DNA of 64,000 bases from Candidatus Altimarinota bacterium (GTDB lineage Bacteria > Patescibacteriota > Gracilibacteria > BD1-5 > UBA2023), in the NCBI GenBank assembly GCA_028689205.1, contig JAQTWP010000002.1:203718-267717 (forward strand), written 5' to 3'. Below the pieces are notes generated by a model that saw only the letters and a list, made by a program, of their open reading frames with translations, searched no databases and had not been told where the DNA came from. This document shows, one piece after another, positions 45,291-56,820 of the stretch. Made by a program: the position numbers and the translations under genes. How positions within the stretch are numbered: position 1 is the stretch's first letter; each line of letters begins with the position of its first letter.

Positions 45291-45828
45291 TTTTAGGATC
45301 TAATGTAATTTCTTTTTGGCTCAATTTCTTTATTTCTGTTTCACTTTCTTCTTCAATTTCTTTAAGTATTCTTTCTATTTCTGCTTCGTCAATTTTCAAG
45401 TCAGGATCATTCTCAATTTCTCTTAGAATTTCTTCAATATCTTTATCAAAATCTATTTGATTATTATTTTGGATCTGATTATTCGTATCAAGAGAAACAA
45501 AATTCTTTGTATCTATAGAATTTCATAATGCAGCTACAACTATAGCTTCTCTTATAACTTTGTTATCTTTTTCTAAAATATCTCTTAAATATGTATTTAA
45601 CAGCTCATCATAATAGTTTCCGATTATATTTTCCACTTTTTCTTCTACTGAATCTTTTCTACTAAACTGTAATATAATATTTTTATTTTCATCAAACTTA
45701 AAGAAAAAATATCATTTATCAAGAAAATTATATGCAGCTTTTAATATAATTTCTTTTGGAAAAATTTCACAATCGATAAGTAATTCGAACTTATCTCAAG
45801 TAATTTCCTTTTTTAAAAATTCTGTCAT
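45250..45828 (-). CDS. hxsD: HxsD-like protein with acidic C-terminal extension
   Basis: 192 residues. First 105: FELLIDCEIFPKEIILKAAY, NFLDKGYFFFKFDENKNIIL, YYDELLNTYLRDILEKDNKV, REAIVVAALGNSI match HxsD (His-Xaa-Ser system protein): IFPxExIxKAAYxFxD...NELLxxxLRxxI...REAI. The remaining 85 residues are an acidic linker ending in QKEITLDPKNVKDAKKRFQA. First gene of the operon, whose start follows the recG stop by 62 bases. Ends in TAG inside the next gene. Confidence 0.75.
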
Positions 45829-45890
45829 TTTATTTTTATTAATAAAAAATATACTGCTTAAGTTTAACTATTTTTCAGAAAAATCAACTT
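45829..45890 (-). promoter_or_regulatory. Gap between recG and the Hxs operon
   Basis: 62 AT-rich bases, the only spacer upstream of the first hxsD-like gene. Reverse-strand bases show no consensus promoter I trust, so the operon may start here weakly or be read through from recG. Confidence 0.3.
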
Positions 45891-48023
45891 TTATTTCTTA
45901 TCTCAACCAAGCATTTTTTCTATATCTTCCCTGATTTCTGATATTAATTCAAAATCTTTCAGATTGGCAATTTTGAACTCAGGAATTCAACTCTGTCTCA
46001 CTCAATAAACCTCTCATGGTCATCTGAGTTCAAGGTCAATTTCTGATAATTCAAATCAGTCATTTGTTTTTTCCATAGCTTTCAGTCTATCTCATTTATA
46101 TTCCTTAGTTGTGAAAAGATAACAATATGATTGATGTTCTCATCTTCAGACTCTTCACCTGAATTGATGAAGTTGAGATAAACCGAATCTTTCTGCAGCT
46201 TCTATACAAATTATTGTAGCATTTTGATTATCTACTCCAACTTCAATTACAGAAGTTGAAGATAGGACTTTTACTTTATTCTGCATGAATTCTTCCATAA
46301 CTGCGTCCTTTTCTTTTGCTTTCATCTTACCATGAATGAGTCAAATATTGTAATCTGGGAAAATATAGCTTAGATTTTCTTTCATTTGTGTGGCGTTGGC
46401 TATGTCAAGAGTTTCTGATTCTGTAACAAGCGGAGAAACCCAATAAGTCTGCCTTCAAGACTTCAATTCTTGTTCTATGAAATTATACATTTGTTCTCGC
46501 TCAGTTTCTTTTATAACTTTAGTATAAATTGGCTTTCTTCAGGCTGGATATTCGCTTATTGTAGAAATATCTTGATCTCAATAAATAGTTAAAGCCAAAG
46601 TACGAGGAATAGGAGTTGCTGTCATATTAAGGATATGAGGGAAAATTCATCAAATATCTTTTTGTCATTCCTGCGGAGGCAGGAATCTACCTTTTATTAA
46701 AGTTTTTCATTGTAAATCTTCTATGATTAAATCTATTGAATCTCATTTATAAGCGGGAGATTCCGGACAATCTTCCAGATTTCCGGAATGACATTTTTTT
46801 AATTCATTATTTTTACTAAAATAATTCTCTAGCACTTTTCTCTGTTCAACTCAGAATCTATGTTGCTCATCAATTATTACAAAACCTAAATTCTTAAATA
46901 TTACATCTTCTTGAATAAGTGCGTGGGTTCATATTATTATCTGGGTTTCTCAAGTTTTCAATCTTGCTTTTGCTTCTTCTTTTTGTTTTGGAGTTAGACT
47001 TCCTACTAATAAATCGGACTTAATATTATATTCAAAGAGAAGTTTTTGAATAGTTTCAAAATGTTGACGGGCAAGTATTTCAGTTGGAACCATGAAGGCT
47101 ACTTGTATATTTTTTTCTAAAATTGCATGTATTGCGATTATCAAGACAACTATAGTTTTACCAGTACCAACATCTCATTGAAGAAGTCTTTTCATAGAAA
47201 ATTCTCTTTCCATATCTTTTAGAATTTGGAATATTACAATTTTTTGAGAATTCGTAAGAGAATAAGGAAGTTTAGATATTATTTCTTTTATAAGGTCTGA
47301 ATTCATTGGTATCTTTGGAGCTTTTCACGAAGTTATTCATTCCAATTCCTTTTTACGCAATAATCATTCGTATTGCATTCTATAAAGCTCTTCGTAAGCC
47401 AATTCCCTTCTGGCTTCTTCAAAATCTTTTTCATTTTTTGGAAAATGGATTTTAAAAAGATTTTCAGCTTTATTTAAGAATCATTTTTTGAGTCTTATTT
47501 CTTCTGGAAGAGAATTTTTCACATCTTTGAAATAAATTTTCAAATCAGCTATTTTCTTTTCAAACCACTCAGAACCGATGTAATTAACTTCTGGATAAAT
47601 AGGTTTTATAGTTTTATTTTGAGAAGAGTAGAATTCAATATCTGGACTAAGAAAAGATAGCTTCCCATAAGAATATTTTGGCTTTCCGAAAATAAGAATC
47701 TTATCTCCAGCCTTATATTGATTAAGTAAATATTTCTGATTAAACCAAACAGCTTCACAGAGGAATCCCGATTTATCTTTTATAATTGCCTTAATAAGAT
47801 TTTTACCGAATTTTGTTTTTTCACTAATTATAGTCTCAATTTCACATGCTACACTGTTTTTTTCTTGAATATTAACATAACTAAAATTTTCTAATACATT
47901 ACTTTTATTCTCATAAGTACGAGGATAATGCTCAATTAAATCCTCAACTGTAAGAACTCAAGCATCAGTGAGTTTTTTGATATATGAATCAGTTGTATGT
48001 AGAAGTTTTTTATCTAGTTGCAT
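45891..48023 (-). CDS. recG: ATP-dependent DNA helicase RecG
   Basis: 710 residues. N-terminal wedge (OB-like) domain, Walker [63 protein letters not shown] (DExx), [56 protein letters not shown] (motif VI), all diagnostic of RecG branch-migration helicase. Residues between DEQHRFGVEQR and MTATPIPR contain an insertion of roughly 45-60 residues ([19 protein letters not shown] to PPQEGQKDIGGIF) that coincides with a 131-bp repeat (46663-46793). Reading frame continues through the insert. Confidence 0.95.
46663..46793. repeat. 131-bp palindromic-ended repeat inserted in recG
   Basis: Ends are inverted copies: TGTCATTCC at 46663 and GGAATGACA at 46785-46793. Inside the left end is the palindrome ATTCCTGCGGAGGCAGGAAT (46667-46686), like dRS3- or RPE-type dispersed repeats. 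It is translated in frame within RecG. Confidence 0.75.
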
Positions 48024-48178
48024 AATATAGAATTTATAATTTGATTTTAAGAATAAAAGCTAAAAAGAAAAATCCTTTTTAATATAAACTTATTTTCTCA
48101 AAAAATTTTTTGCTTTTTCTCTTATAATAAATATACTTCTCCAGCCTTTTTATTTGGGCAAATTTTTTATCTGTTTAT

Positions 48179-48256
48179 GGCGAATTTAGTTCAGTTGGTT
48201 AGAACGCCAGACTGTGAATCTGGAGGTCATGGGTTCGATCCCCATAATTCGCCCCA
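48179..48256 (+). tRNA. tRNA-His (anticodon GTG)
   Basis: GGCGAATTTAGTTCAGTTGG at the 5' end, anticodon stem CCAGA/TCTGG with loop CTGTGAA (anticodon GTG), T-arm GGGTTCGATCC, acceptor AATTCGC with C73 and encoded CCA (48254-48256). The G at 48179 is the G-1 expected in tRNA-His. Confidence 0.95.
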
Positions 48257-48360
48257 TTTTTAAGAACTGAGATATAAGAATTAAGAGCTGAGAAAAATTT
48301 TCTAAGTTCTAAGTTCTAAACATTCAATTCTAATTTATTTTTTAATCTTTATTTGTTAAT
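48257..48360. other. Leader upstream of rpsA
   Basis: AT-rich spacer of about 100 bases after tRNA-His; contains a repeated AAGTTCTAA motif (48302-48319) but no clear promoter or regulatory fold. Confidence 0.3.
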
Positions 48361-49602
48361 ATGGCAAAAGTTACACAAGATTTCTGAGAAATCTTAAAAA
48401 GTGCAGCGCCAATCATTTCTCCAAAAATCGGAGAAGTAGTTACCTGAAAAATATTAAGCATATCTTCTAAAATGTTTTTAGTTGATCTTAATAGCCAATT
48501 TACTGGTATTATTGCTGGTAGCGATATGCATTCTTCTATAGATGACGTATCAAAATTAAAAGTAGACGATATTGTAGAATCAATAGTTATTTGAGATGAT
48601 AAAGACGGTTGACTTGTAATTTTATCCATTAGAAAAGCTAGTCAAGCAAAACTTATTACGAGATTACATTCAAATTTTGACACAAAAGAAATTATTACTG
48701 TTATTCCAAATGAAGCAAACAAAGGTTGACTTCTTATTGATCTTGACGGTATAAAATGATTTATTCCAGTTTCTCAACTTACTCCTACTAACTACCCACG
48801 TGTAGAATGAGCAAATGCAGAAAGAATCCTAGCTCACCTTAACAAATTAGTTGGTAAACCATTCAAGGTTAGAGTTATTAATGTTGATCCAGATGGTAAA
48901 AAAATTATTTTCTCTGAAAAAGCTGCTGTAGAAGAAGAAAGAGGAGTTGCTCTAGGAAAATTAAAAATCTGAGATCAAGTAGAATGAGTAGTAAGTGGTA
49001 TACTAACTTACTGATTATTTATTACTTTCAGTTGATTAGAATGATTAGTGCACGTTTCAGAAATTGATTGGGGACATGTTAATGATCCTTCAAAATTCGC
49101 AAAAGTTGGTGATAAAGTTAAAGTTGAAGTTATCGGTATTGATACAGATAAAATCAGTCTTTCTATGAAGAGATTAAAACACAATCCTTGGGATGAATTA
49201 GCTAAAAAATATAAAGTTGGTGATATTATCAAGGCTCCAGTTATGAGAATTTCTAAATTTGGTATTTTCCTAAGTCTTGATGGATGAATCAGTGGTCTTA
49301 TCCACTTATCAGAAATCAGTAATGAAATGGTAAAAAATGCTGAAGACCATGTTAAAGTTGGTGATGTAGTAGAAGCAAAAGTTATTACTTTTGATCCTAC
49401 TGAAAAAAGAATTGGTCTTTCTCTAAAAACTACTGAAGAAGTTGTTGCTGAAGTAAAAGAAGAAAAGAAAGCTCCAGCTAAAAAAGCTAAAAAAGAAGAA
49501 GAAACTACTGAAGTATCAACTGAAGAAGTTGTTGCTGAAGTAAAAGAAGAAAAGAAAGCTCCAGCTAAAAAAGCTAAAAAAGAAGAAGCTTCTGCTGAAT
49601 AA
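48361..49602 (+). CDS. rpsA: Ribosomal protein S1-like protein
   Basis: 413 residues with four S1 RNA-binding domains: IGEVVTGKILSISSKMFLVD near 25, FDTKEIITVIPNEANKGGLL near 115, GDQVEGVVSGILTYGLFITF near 205, GDIIKAPVMRISKFGIFLSL near 290. The tail has two copies of EEVVAEVKEEKKAPAKKAKK (positive, disordered). Shorter than six-domain proteobacterial S1, as usual outside that group. Good terminator at 49622-49654. Delivers mRNA to the ribosome or acts as an S1-like RNA binder. Confidence 0.9.
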
Positions 49603-49621
49603 TTAGAATTATTACTGAATT

Positions 49622-49654
49622 AAAAAATCCCGATTTCAATAATTGGGATTTTTT
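49622..49654 (+). terminator. Rho-independent terminator of rpsA
   Basis: AAAAAATCCCGATT... / ...AATTGGGATTTTTT hairpin with poly-T on the + strand, 20 bases after the rpsA stop. Confidence 0.85.
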
Positions 49655-49689
49655 AATATACTAAAACTAATATAAATTATAATATACCT

Positions 49690-50559
49690 ATGTGATATTT
49701 TTTTATTACTCTTTGAGTTATTTTTTTTGCTCTAACAAATATTTCAGATAAATTTGTATCTAAATGAACAAACAAAAATGAGTCATTGTTGCTTAGATAT
49801 ATCTTTGCCATTATTTCAATACTATTAATTTTTTTAATAACCTGAATAGACCTTAATATTCCAGAATTAAAATATAGTATTATACTAATATTTACTTGAG
49901 TATTAGCCTATCTAATAAATAAAGTTATGTATATATGACTTAAAGAAGTGAATACTGGTAAATTTTTTATGGTCTGATATAGTTATCTTATATTTCTATT
50001 TATCTTAAATATATTTGTATATTGAAAAAGTGAAATATTATCAACGACAAAAACCATAATAGCAATGATTTTCATTTTTTATATACTTTATCTTACATAC
50101 AAATCAAGTACCTGAAAAGATAAAAATATTTTCAAATGAATTATATTAGCGCTTATTTGTAGTATCTGATGGACAATAATGTTTTTCTCAGAATGATATT
50201 TTATAAAAATTCATTTAGTTTCACCATTAGTAGTTATGTTTCTTGTTTTTGGTTGATCATTGATTACTGGATTAGTATTTTTGTTTTTATGAAAAGAAAA
50301 AACTCGTATATTATCTTTATCTAAAAAGGACTTTATTATTCCTAGTTTATGATGAATATTTGTTTCGCTTTGAAGTGCCTGATTACTATTTTCTTATAAA
50401 TATATACAACTTAACATTGCAAATGTATTATCATTATCTGAGCTTTTTGTAACTACAATAATGGCTATGATAATACTAAAAGAAAAGCATTCAAAAAAAG
50501 AGATAGAAGAAATAATTATTTGAATTATTATATTAATGGTTTTTGTTTGAATAAAATAA
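49690..50559 (+). CDS. EamA/DMT-family transporter
   Basis: 289 residues, ten predicted TM helices. GYFFITLGVIFFALTNISDK at the N-terminus and the repeated second half IFVSLGSAGLLFSYKYIQLN, ANVLSLSELFVTTIMAMIIL, LKEKHSKKEI are typical of EamA drug/metabolite transporters (two five-helix repeats; the final EK(x)S tail). Substrate unknown. Convergent to the PBP gene with a 9-base gap. Confidence 0.8.
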
Positions 50560-50568
50560 CATAAATAC

Positions 50569-52902
50569 TTACTTACTCTTCGGAATTGCATAATAATTAA
50601 GCAGATATTTTGCCATTTGTGAGTACATTGCAGAAGATGTGGTTTCCGAATATTCCGCAGTACGTGGACGTTCAATTTTAACTATCATTACGAATTTTGG
50701 ATTAGACGATGGTCAGAATCATCCATATGAAGTTATGGTATGTCAAGGTCAATCTTGTTCATATTTTCATTTTGCTGCAATCTGTGAAGTTCATGTTTTT
50801 CAGGCCATATCATAACCTTCTACTCATCATTTTTTCGCGAATCAAATATTAGCTCACTCTGTTAACATTGCAATTATTTTTTTTGAAGTATCTTCTTTAA
50901 TTACTCTTCTTACTGGTGTGGGAGTATTTTTAATTACTTTTCCATTAGGAAGTGTAATTGTATCAACAATATACGGTTGCATATACACTCACCCATTAGC
51001 TAACAAAGAATACGCTGATGCCATTTGAATAACTGTCGCAGTTATTCATTGTCCGAAAGCCTGAGTAAAAAGCTTAGCTCTTGACCATTTTTCATATGGT
51101 TGAATTTTCCCAAATACCTCTCATTCTAAAGTAATATTAGTTTTTGCTCAGAATCCAAAATCATTAATATATTTATAAAAAAGTGATGAACCTATTTTTT
51201 TAACAATATCAATCATTCAAACATTACAAGACCAATCAAGAGCATGTGAATAAGGATGATAACCAATACATTCTTTTGATACATTTGAGATTTTGAAGTT
51301 ATCAATTTCTACGAATCATTTATCAGTGTACATATCAGAAGGCTTGATATCTCACGTATCTATTCAAATAGCAGTTGTAATCGCCTTGAATACTGAACCT
51401 GGCTCATATAAAGATCCTATTGTATCATTTGTATAAGATAATGGACCAAGATTGTTTTTAAATTTATATTTAGGGATTGCTCTGTTTGTTAATTCTGTTT
51501 CATCAGCCAATCTAAGCTTTAACATTTTACCATCATATTTCAGTTCATCAGTTCATCCTAAAGAATCTTCCACAAAAACAGGTAATCAAAGAAGGTCAAA
51601 TCAAGGATTAGGATATTTATTGTAATTCACTTTTTCCAATTCATATACATCTCCGAAATTATTAGGATCATAATCTGGATAACTTGCCATAGCAATTATC
51701 GCTCATGTTTTTGGATCCATAACAACCACACTTCATTTATTCGCCTTGAATTCCTTTATTCATTTTTCGAGTATTCTTCAAAGTTCTTTTTGGATATTTC
51801 TATCAATTGTAAGTTTTATATCTGATCAATTAACAAGTTTTTGTTCTGGTTGTTCATAAAGTCAAATCTCTCTTCCAGAGATATCTTTTTTTGTAATTTT
51901 TACTCATTCTTGTCATCTTAATTCATCATTAAAATATCATTCAATTCAATATCTTCATTGTCATTCATTATCTACGAATCAAAGGATTTGTCATCCAAGA
52001 GCTTTCTCTGGATAAAATCTAGTAGGATGAGGCTCAAGAATAAGGAATTTATTTATTCATTCTTTTTCGTCTATAAGTCATTTTTTTAATGCTCCTTTTT
52101 CATTTTCTATACGTGCATCAATTTTATCTTTTGTTGATAAATTAAGTTTAGATAGGAATTTTATATATCTTACTTCTTTTTGAGTTAGGATTAATTTAAG
52201 ATTTTCTTGAGTTAAATTAAGTATATTAGCTAGTTTTGGAATTAAATCTTCTTTGGAAATATTTTTACTAAAATCAAAATATAGAGTATTTTCATCAATA
52301 ATTAATGATTCGGTTCCAAGTAGCGCAAGCTTTATTTTTTCTTCATTACTTAGTTTATCTTTAATTATAGAAAAATCTATATATCTTTTATCAAGTTTTC
52401 TTTTAACTTCTTCGCTTATTTTATTTTTTATATAATTAGAATCATCATTGTAAGTTTCTAATTCTTGAATTCTTAAAAATGAAAAGAGATTTTCCTGACA
52501 AGATTCAAGTTGATTTCATGTGCATAATTCTGTAAAAATTATATCAGTTAAGAAAGTATGTAACTTTTCTTTGGAACCTTCTTGAGTTGGATCAATAGCC
52601 AAATCAGATAGATCAGTCGAGCTCGCAAGTACTCAAATTGGATCATTATTTGAATATATTGTTCACCTATTTACCGAATTTTTGACTATTTTTGTTTGTT
52701 GTCATTCTGCTAATTTTGAATAATAACCGAATTCAAGTACACTATATTTGAATGCAGTAATTATTATAACAAAAGAATAAAAACAGAAAAAAGTGAAGAT
52801 AATTTTTGTCCTATCTATATTTCATAAGAACTTGAATAAAATCCTAAGTTTAGGATTCATTTTCTTTTTCAAAAAAATATTAATTTGTTTATTATAATTC
52901 AT
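50569..52902 (-). CDS. Class B penicillin-binding protein (FtsI/PBP2 transpeptidase)
   Basis: 777 residues. N-terminal TM anchor, a dimerisation region with GRYGIEGYFNDELRGQEGVK and SDIKLTIDRNIQKELGRILE, then SLYEPGSVFKAITTAIGIDT (SxxK catalytic Ser), SCNVGMIDIVKKIG (SxN) and MAGKTGTSQIAA (KTG). Cross-links peptidoglycan; FtsI versus PBP2 cannot be told from this context. Longer than usual because of a lysine-rich segment in the N-terminal domain. Ends about 10 bases from the EamA gene; its start overlaps the PriA-like gene's stop. Confidence 0.9.
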
Positions 52903-53765
52903 TAAACTGTCTTGTAAGTGTAATTATTAACTTTGCTAGAATAAAAAAATTCGATACTTGGTACACTTGAAATGAAATAGACTTCAAAAAAATTCTGATT
53001 TATCATTGATTTTAAAACATCGAGATTGGAATATTTTTCAAATTGGTTGTAATTATATTTTACCATTGAGTCCTCAATATATACAAGTTTTTTATATGCT
53101 CCAAGATTATATTGAAGAACCTTCCTAGTTCAAAACAAAATATTATTTTTCTTTGACAATATATCAAGAAAAGTTTTATATTTTTTAGAATATGTATACG
53201 AATTTTTATATATTGTAGCCCCTTGCTCAAAATCCTTATTTTTAGCAAGAAAAGAATCTATTGAAAAATCATCAGGAAAAATTATAACCGTATCTTCTAA
53301 ATTACCAATATTTTCTTTTAAGACCTCCTCAATTGATTTTATACTAATATTATGCAAAAAAACTGGTTTATTTTTTGTCTTTTGAAGATAAGTTTCATTA
53401 TTAATATTCAAAATATCCTGAAAAGAATTTTTTTCTAATCTATTTAATATGAATTTTGGTAAAAAAAGATTAAGAACTTTATGAATAGGTAAAAAATATT
53501 TTGCTGACAAATCAAAAATAATTTCAATTTGGTATTTATTAAGTAATGAAAAACTACATAAAACTTCAACAATAGATTTGATTTCTTGAGTTCAAATATC
53601 AGATGTTTTAAAAATACCCGATACTATTCAATGAGATATCTTATTTTTAATTGGAATAGAAACTACTGATCAAATATTTATATATTTTTTTTGATCTTCT
53701 TTTATGTAATAAGTAAGTGCTTCTTCTGAGAAAGAAATATCTAGAGGTATCGCTTTAATAAACAT
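52902..53765 (-). CDS. Reduced PriA-like protein lacking ATPase motifs
   Basis: 287 residues. N-terminal SVVSIPIKNKISHGIVSGIF and SAKYFLPIHKVLNLFLPKFI match the PriA 3'-end-binding domain. The rest aligns in order to PriA helicase domain 1 (WEKVYxx... then KKNNILFGTRKVLQYNLGAY, KKLVYIEDSM corresponds to the GTRSAxFxP / IIxDEEHD segments), but Walker A and the DEEH motif are missing. So a PriA remnant without helicase activity, possibly retaining DNA or protein binding. Its stop overlaps the PBP start. Confidence 0.6.
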
Positions 53766-53903
53766 ATAATTATATTAATTTTATAAGAGTTTAGTTTGAT
53801 TTATCAGAAATTCAAATGATTTTAAAATAAAAATCAAGTTTATTCCCTTTACAAATACGCAAATAAAAATAAAATTTAGATAATTAACATTCGTACCAAT
53901 AAA

Positions 53904-55019
53904 ATGATTTGAAAAAAAAGTAAAGGTTTCACATTAATTGAAATGATAATGGTTATAACTTTGTTTGCAATAATAATTTTAATTGCATTCGAAGCTATGT
54001 GAAATATTGCAGTTTTTAGAACAAGGTTAGCTAGTAGGCTCGATATAGAACAAGACCTATATTATACAACAGAAATGCTTTCATCAGAAATAAAAGACTT
54101 TTGATGAGATATAGATTATGAAGAATATTTTAATAGGAAAATGATATGAATTCAAACCGGTTCATGACATTATAGCAATTTCTCTTGATTCGGGAATTAT
54201 TGATCTGGTTCTACGCCTTGAACCGCTTGAGCTTATTGAGATTGACCTTATCTATGTTTAAGTTGAGATTGAACTCCCATGTGAGTTCTATGATGTGCGA
54301 TTAATTCTTTTAACAATTATTGAAGTTCTACAGCTTGAAAACCTCAAAGATTCTGAGAATACGCCCTACAATTCATAGATTATAATTCTAATGCAAGCAG
54401 TGATTTATGAGATGAAAATTGAGATTGAAATATAACCTGAGATGACGATGATGAGAATATATGACAATGACAAGAAGCATTTACAGGAAACAAAGTTGAA
54501 GAGCTTTATTTAATTAGGAAGTGAAAGGAAAATGAAAGAATGTTACTTAGACTTAATATAATAAAAGATCCTAATGCATTAACTTGATCAACATGTACTT
54601 TCCCAGCATGAACATGAAGTTGATGTCTTGGAAATATCCAGATATTAAAATTGAATTGAAAAGATTATGGACTTGACCATTCCTGATCTACTAATGACTC
54701 TGGGCAATTTGACTGAAGAATAGATACACGGATATGTAACAATGATTTTTATTGTCCTAAACTTTATAATATTCCAGGTTCCAATGAGTGACGGATTGAT
54801 TTGTTGCCGGATTATATTAATATCAAAAATATCAAGTTCTATGTTTATCCAAAAAAGGATTACAAATTTGCTTGGGCAGAAAGCGATCCTAATACGAATA
54901 TTAACCCCTATGTTAAAATAAATATCACTCTTTGATATGCTCGGAGTAAAAGAAAAATCCTAAAATGAATTAATCCAGAAATTAATATAACTACTACTAT
55001 TAATTTAACAAAAAATTAA
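53904..55019 (+). CDS. Pseudopilin (PulJ/PilW-like)
   Basis: 371 residues starting MIGKKSKGFTLIEMIMVITL: class III pilin signal with G|FTLIE. Head domain rich in Gly, Ser, Asn. Size and position before a PilX-like gene suggest a minor pilin of the T4 pilus or competence pseudopilus. Followed by a second gene one base later. Processed by the prepilin peptidase at 18401. Confidence 0.8.
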
Positions 55020-55020
55020 T

Positions 55021-55947
55021 ATGAAATTAGAATTATATAGGAATAAAAAATGATCAGCATTAATGATTGCAATTATTTGTATTGTAATAATTAGTTCTAT
55101 TATGATTTATTTCTTAGAAAAACTATTACCAATTGCCAGGAATATCAAATGAATAGAAAATAGTACAGTTGCATATTACAATGGTCTTAGTTGAATAGAA
55201 CAAAGTCTACTATTCATGAAAACCGCTTCAGTATGAACTGAATCTTGAGTGACATATAATACCTCTAATCCACAATGATACTCCTTCCAAATTACAGCTT
55301 CTGGAACAAAAATACCTATTGCATGAGAATGAAATAGCGAATATAATTCAGGTCGGAATATTATATGACCAGGTCAACCTATTCAATTAGCAATTTGAAG
55401 CTGAATAACTTGGAGCTCAGTTGAATTAAAATTCAAGGCACCGGATTGAATGTGATTAACATGAACATTAGATAATTCATGAATTATTAACTGGCAACTT
55501 TCTGGAAAGAATACAGATTGAACTTGAATAATACTATATGCTAGCTGAGAATCTAATATGATTAAATGAGGTATGATAGATTGAAATCCTATTTATCTTG
55601 ATACAAAAGATTGATTTGACTTGAATTGATCAGGTTGAACTTTTGATGATTTTTATGATACTGATTGATCTCCATTTAATGCAACAACTTGATTATGAGC
55701 AAATTGAGCAAATTGTACTTCTAATTCTTGTACCCTAAAACTATCAATTATAAATCCCCTTATCTGAACATGATGACAAGCAATTCCCTATCTTGAATAT
55801 AAGATTGATTTCTGATTTGTCAAGGTTCCACTTCAATATGCAATTATTCAGTCAGATTGATATTCTTATTGATTCAAGCGTCATATAAGAAGCACTGCAA
55901 GACAACAAACTACTTCTGAAGCACTAGATTTTACTATATTCCAATAA
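55021..55947 (+). CDS. PilX-like pilus-associated protein
   Basis: 308 residues. MKLELYRNKKGSALMIAIIC IVII... has a charged start and one TM helix like PilX/GspK-type minor pilins (GSALMIAI resembles a type IV pilin-like core without Glu at +5). The rest is Ser/Gly/Thr-rich extracellular head. Starts one base after the pseudopilin stop. Confidence 0.65.
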
Positions 55948-56057
55948 CATAGTAAGAATTTTATTAAAAAAAGATTTCTCATATATTATAATCCCGTAAA
56001 GCTTGCCTATATATACAGATTTTATTAATTAATGATTTAAACAATAATTATAAAAAC

Positions 56058-56534
56058 ATGAAGAATGAAAAAACTACAAACGATAGTTCCAAAAAAATGA
56101 AAAAACAAGAAATAATATATTCTGCAATTGTTGAAAAAGAGTTATTACATAATTGACTGGTTCAAAGAGAACAATTAAAAACTCTCAAAGAACTTAATAA
56201 TACAATTAAGGATTTAACTGAAATTTTGAAAGTATTTGAAACTCATCAATTCCTAGAAATTCATAAACATAAATGGAAAATTGTTCTTTATAATTTATCA
56301 CTTTGAATGCTTTTTGCAATTGGTACTGTACTTTGATTATTACTTCTATCTTGGTCAACCTATCATTTCTTCAAGGATTCTACAGCATTAAAAGATGTTA
56401 TAGATAGTCAATTAAAAATTAGGCAGTTCAGTGTACAGGACATAAAGGAGAAAGTGAAAAGTGAACTAAAAAAAGATCCTGAAATTAATTCTACAATTTT
56501 AGGACCTAATTCTAATATTTCAGATAGTAAATAA
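56058..56534 (+). CDS. DUF5665-like small membrane protein
   Basis: 158 residues: helical N-terminus NTIKDLTEILKVFETHQFLE, then IVLYNLSLGMLFAIGTVLGL LLLSWSTYHFF (two TM helices), then a polar tail. Layout matches DUF5665 proteins, whose function is unknown. Confidence 0.6.
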
Positions 56535-56540
56535 AATTTA

Positions 56541-56732
56541 TTATTCAAAATAAGTTTCATCAAAATAATTATCTTCTCAATCATTTTCTCTGATTCTTGT
56601 ATCGAGTTTATGTCATGTAATTTCTTCTTCTTCCTTTTTTTCTAGGTCATCAAGTCATTCTATCATTTCTATATCAAATACTTCATCATCTAGTTTTTCA
56701 TTTTCTATTTCTTCATTTTCTTGAGTGCTCAT
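56541..56732 (-). CDS. Small acidic hypothetical protein, 63 aa
   Basis: 63 residues, MSTQENEEIENEKLDDEVFD..., almost a third Glu, no hydrophobic core. Possibly disordered. Convergent with the DUF5665-like gene. Start ATG 56730-56732; the reading frame contains UGA glycines. Confidence 0.5.
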
Positions 56733-56748
56733 AAGTTAATTTTATTAA

Positions 56749-56783
56749 AAAATAAATCTGCTATATTTTAGCAGATTTATTTT
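56749..56783. terminator. Terminator hairpin upstream of the 63-aa gene
   Basis: 15-bp arms AAAATAAATCTGCTA / TAGCAGATTTATTTT; with T-rich ends on both strands, so it may serve the leftward T4SS-pilin transcript from the right. Confidence 0.7.
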
Positions 56784-56820
56784 TATTTTCAAATTATTAT
56801 AATATTTTTTATAAAAAATA

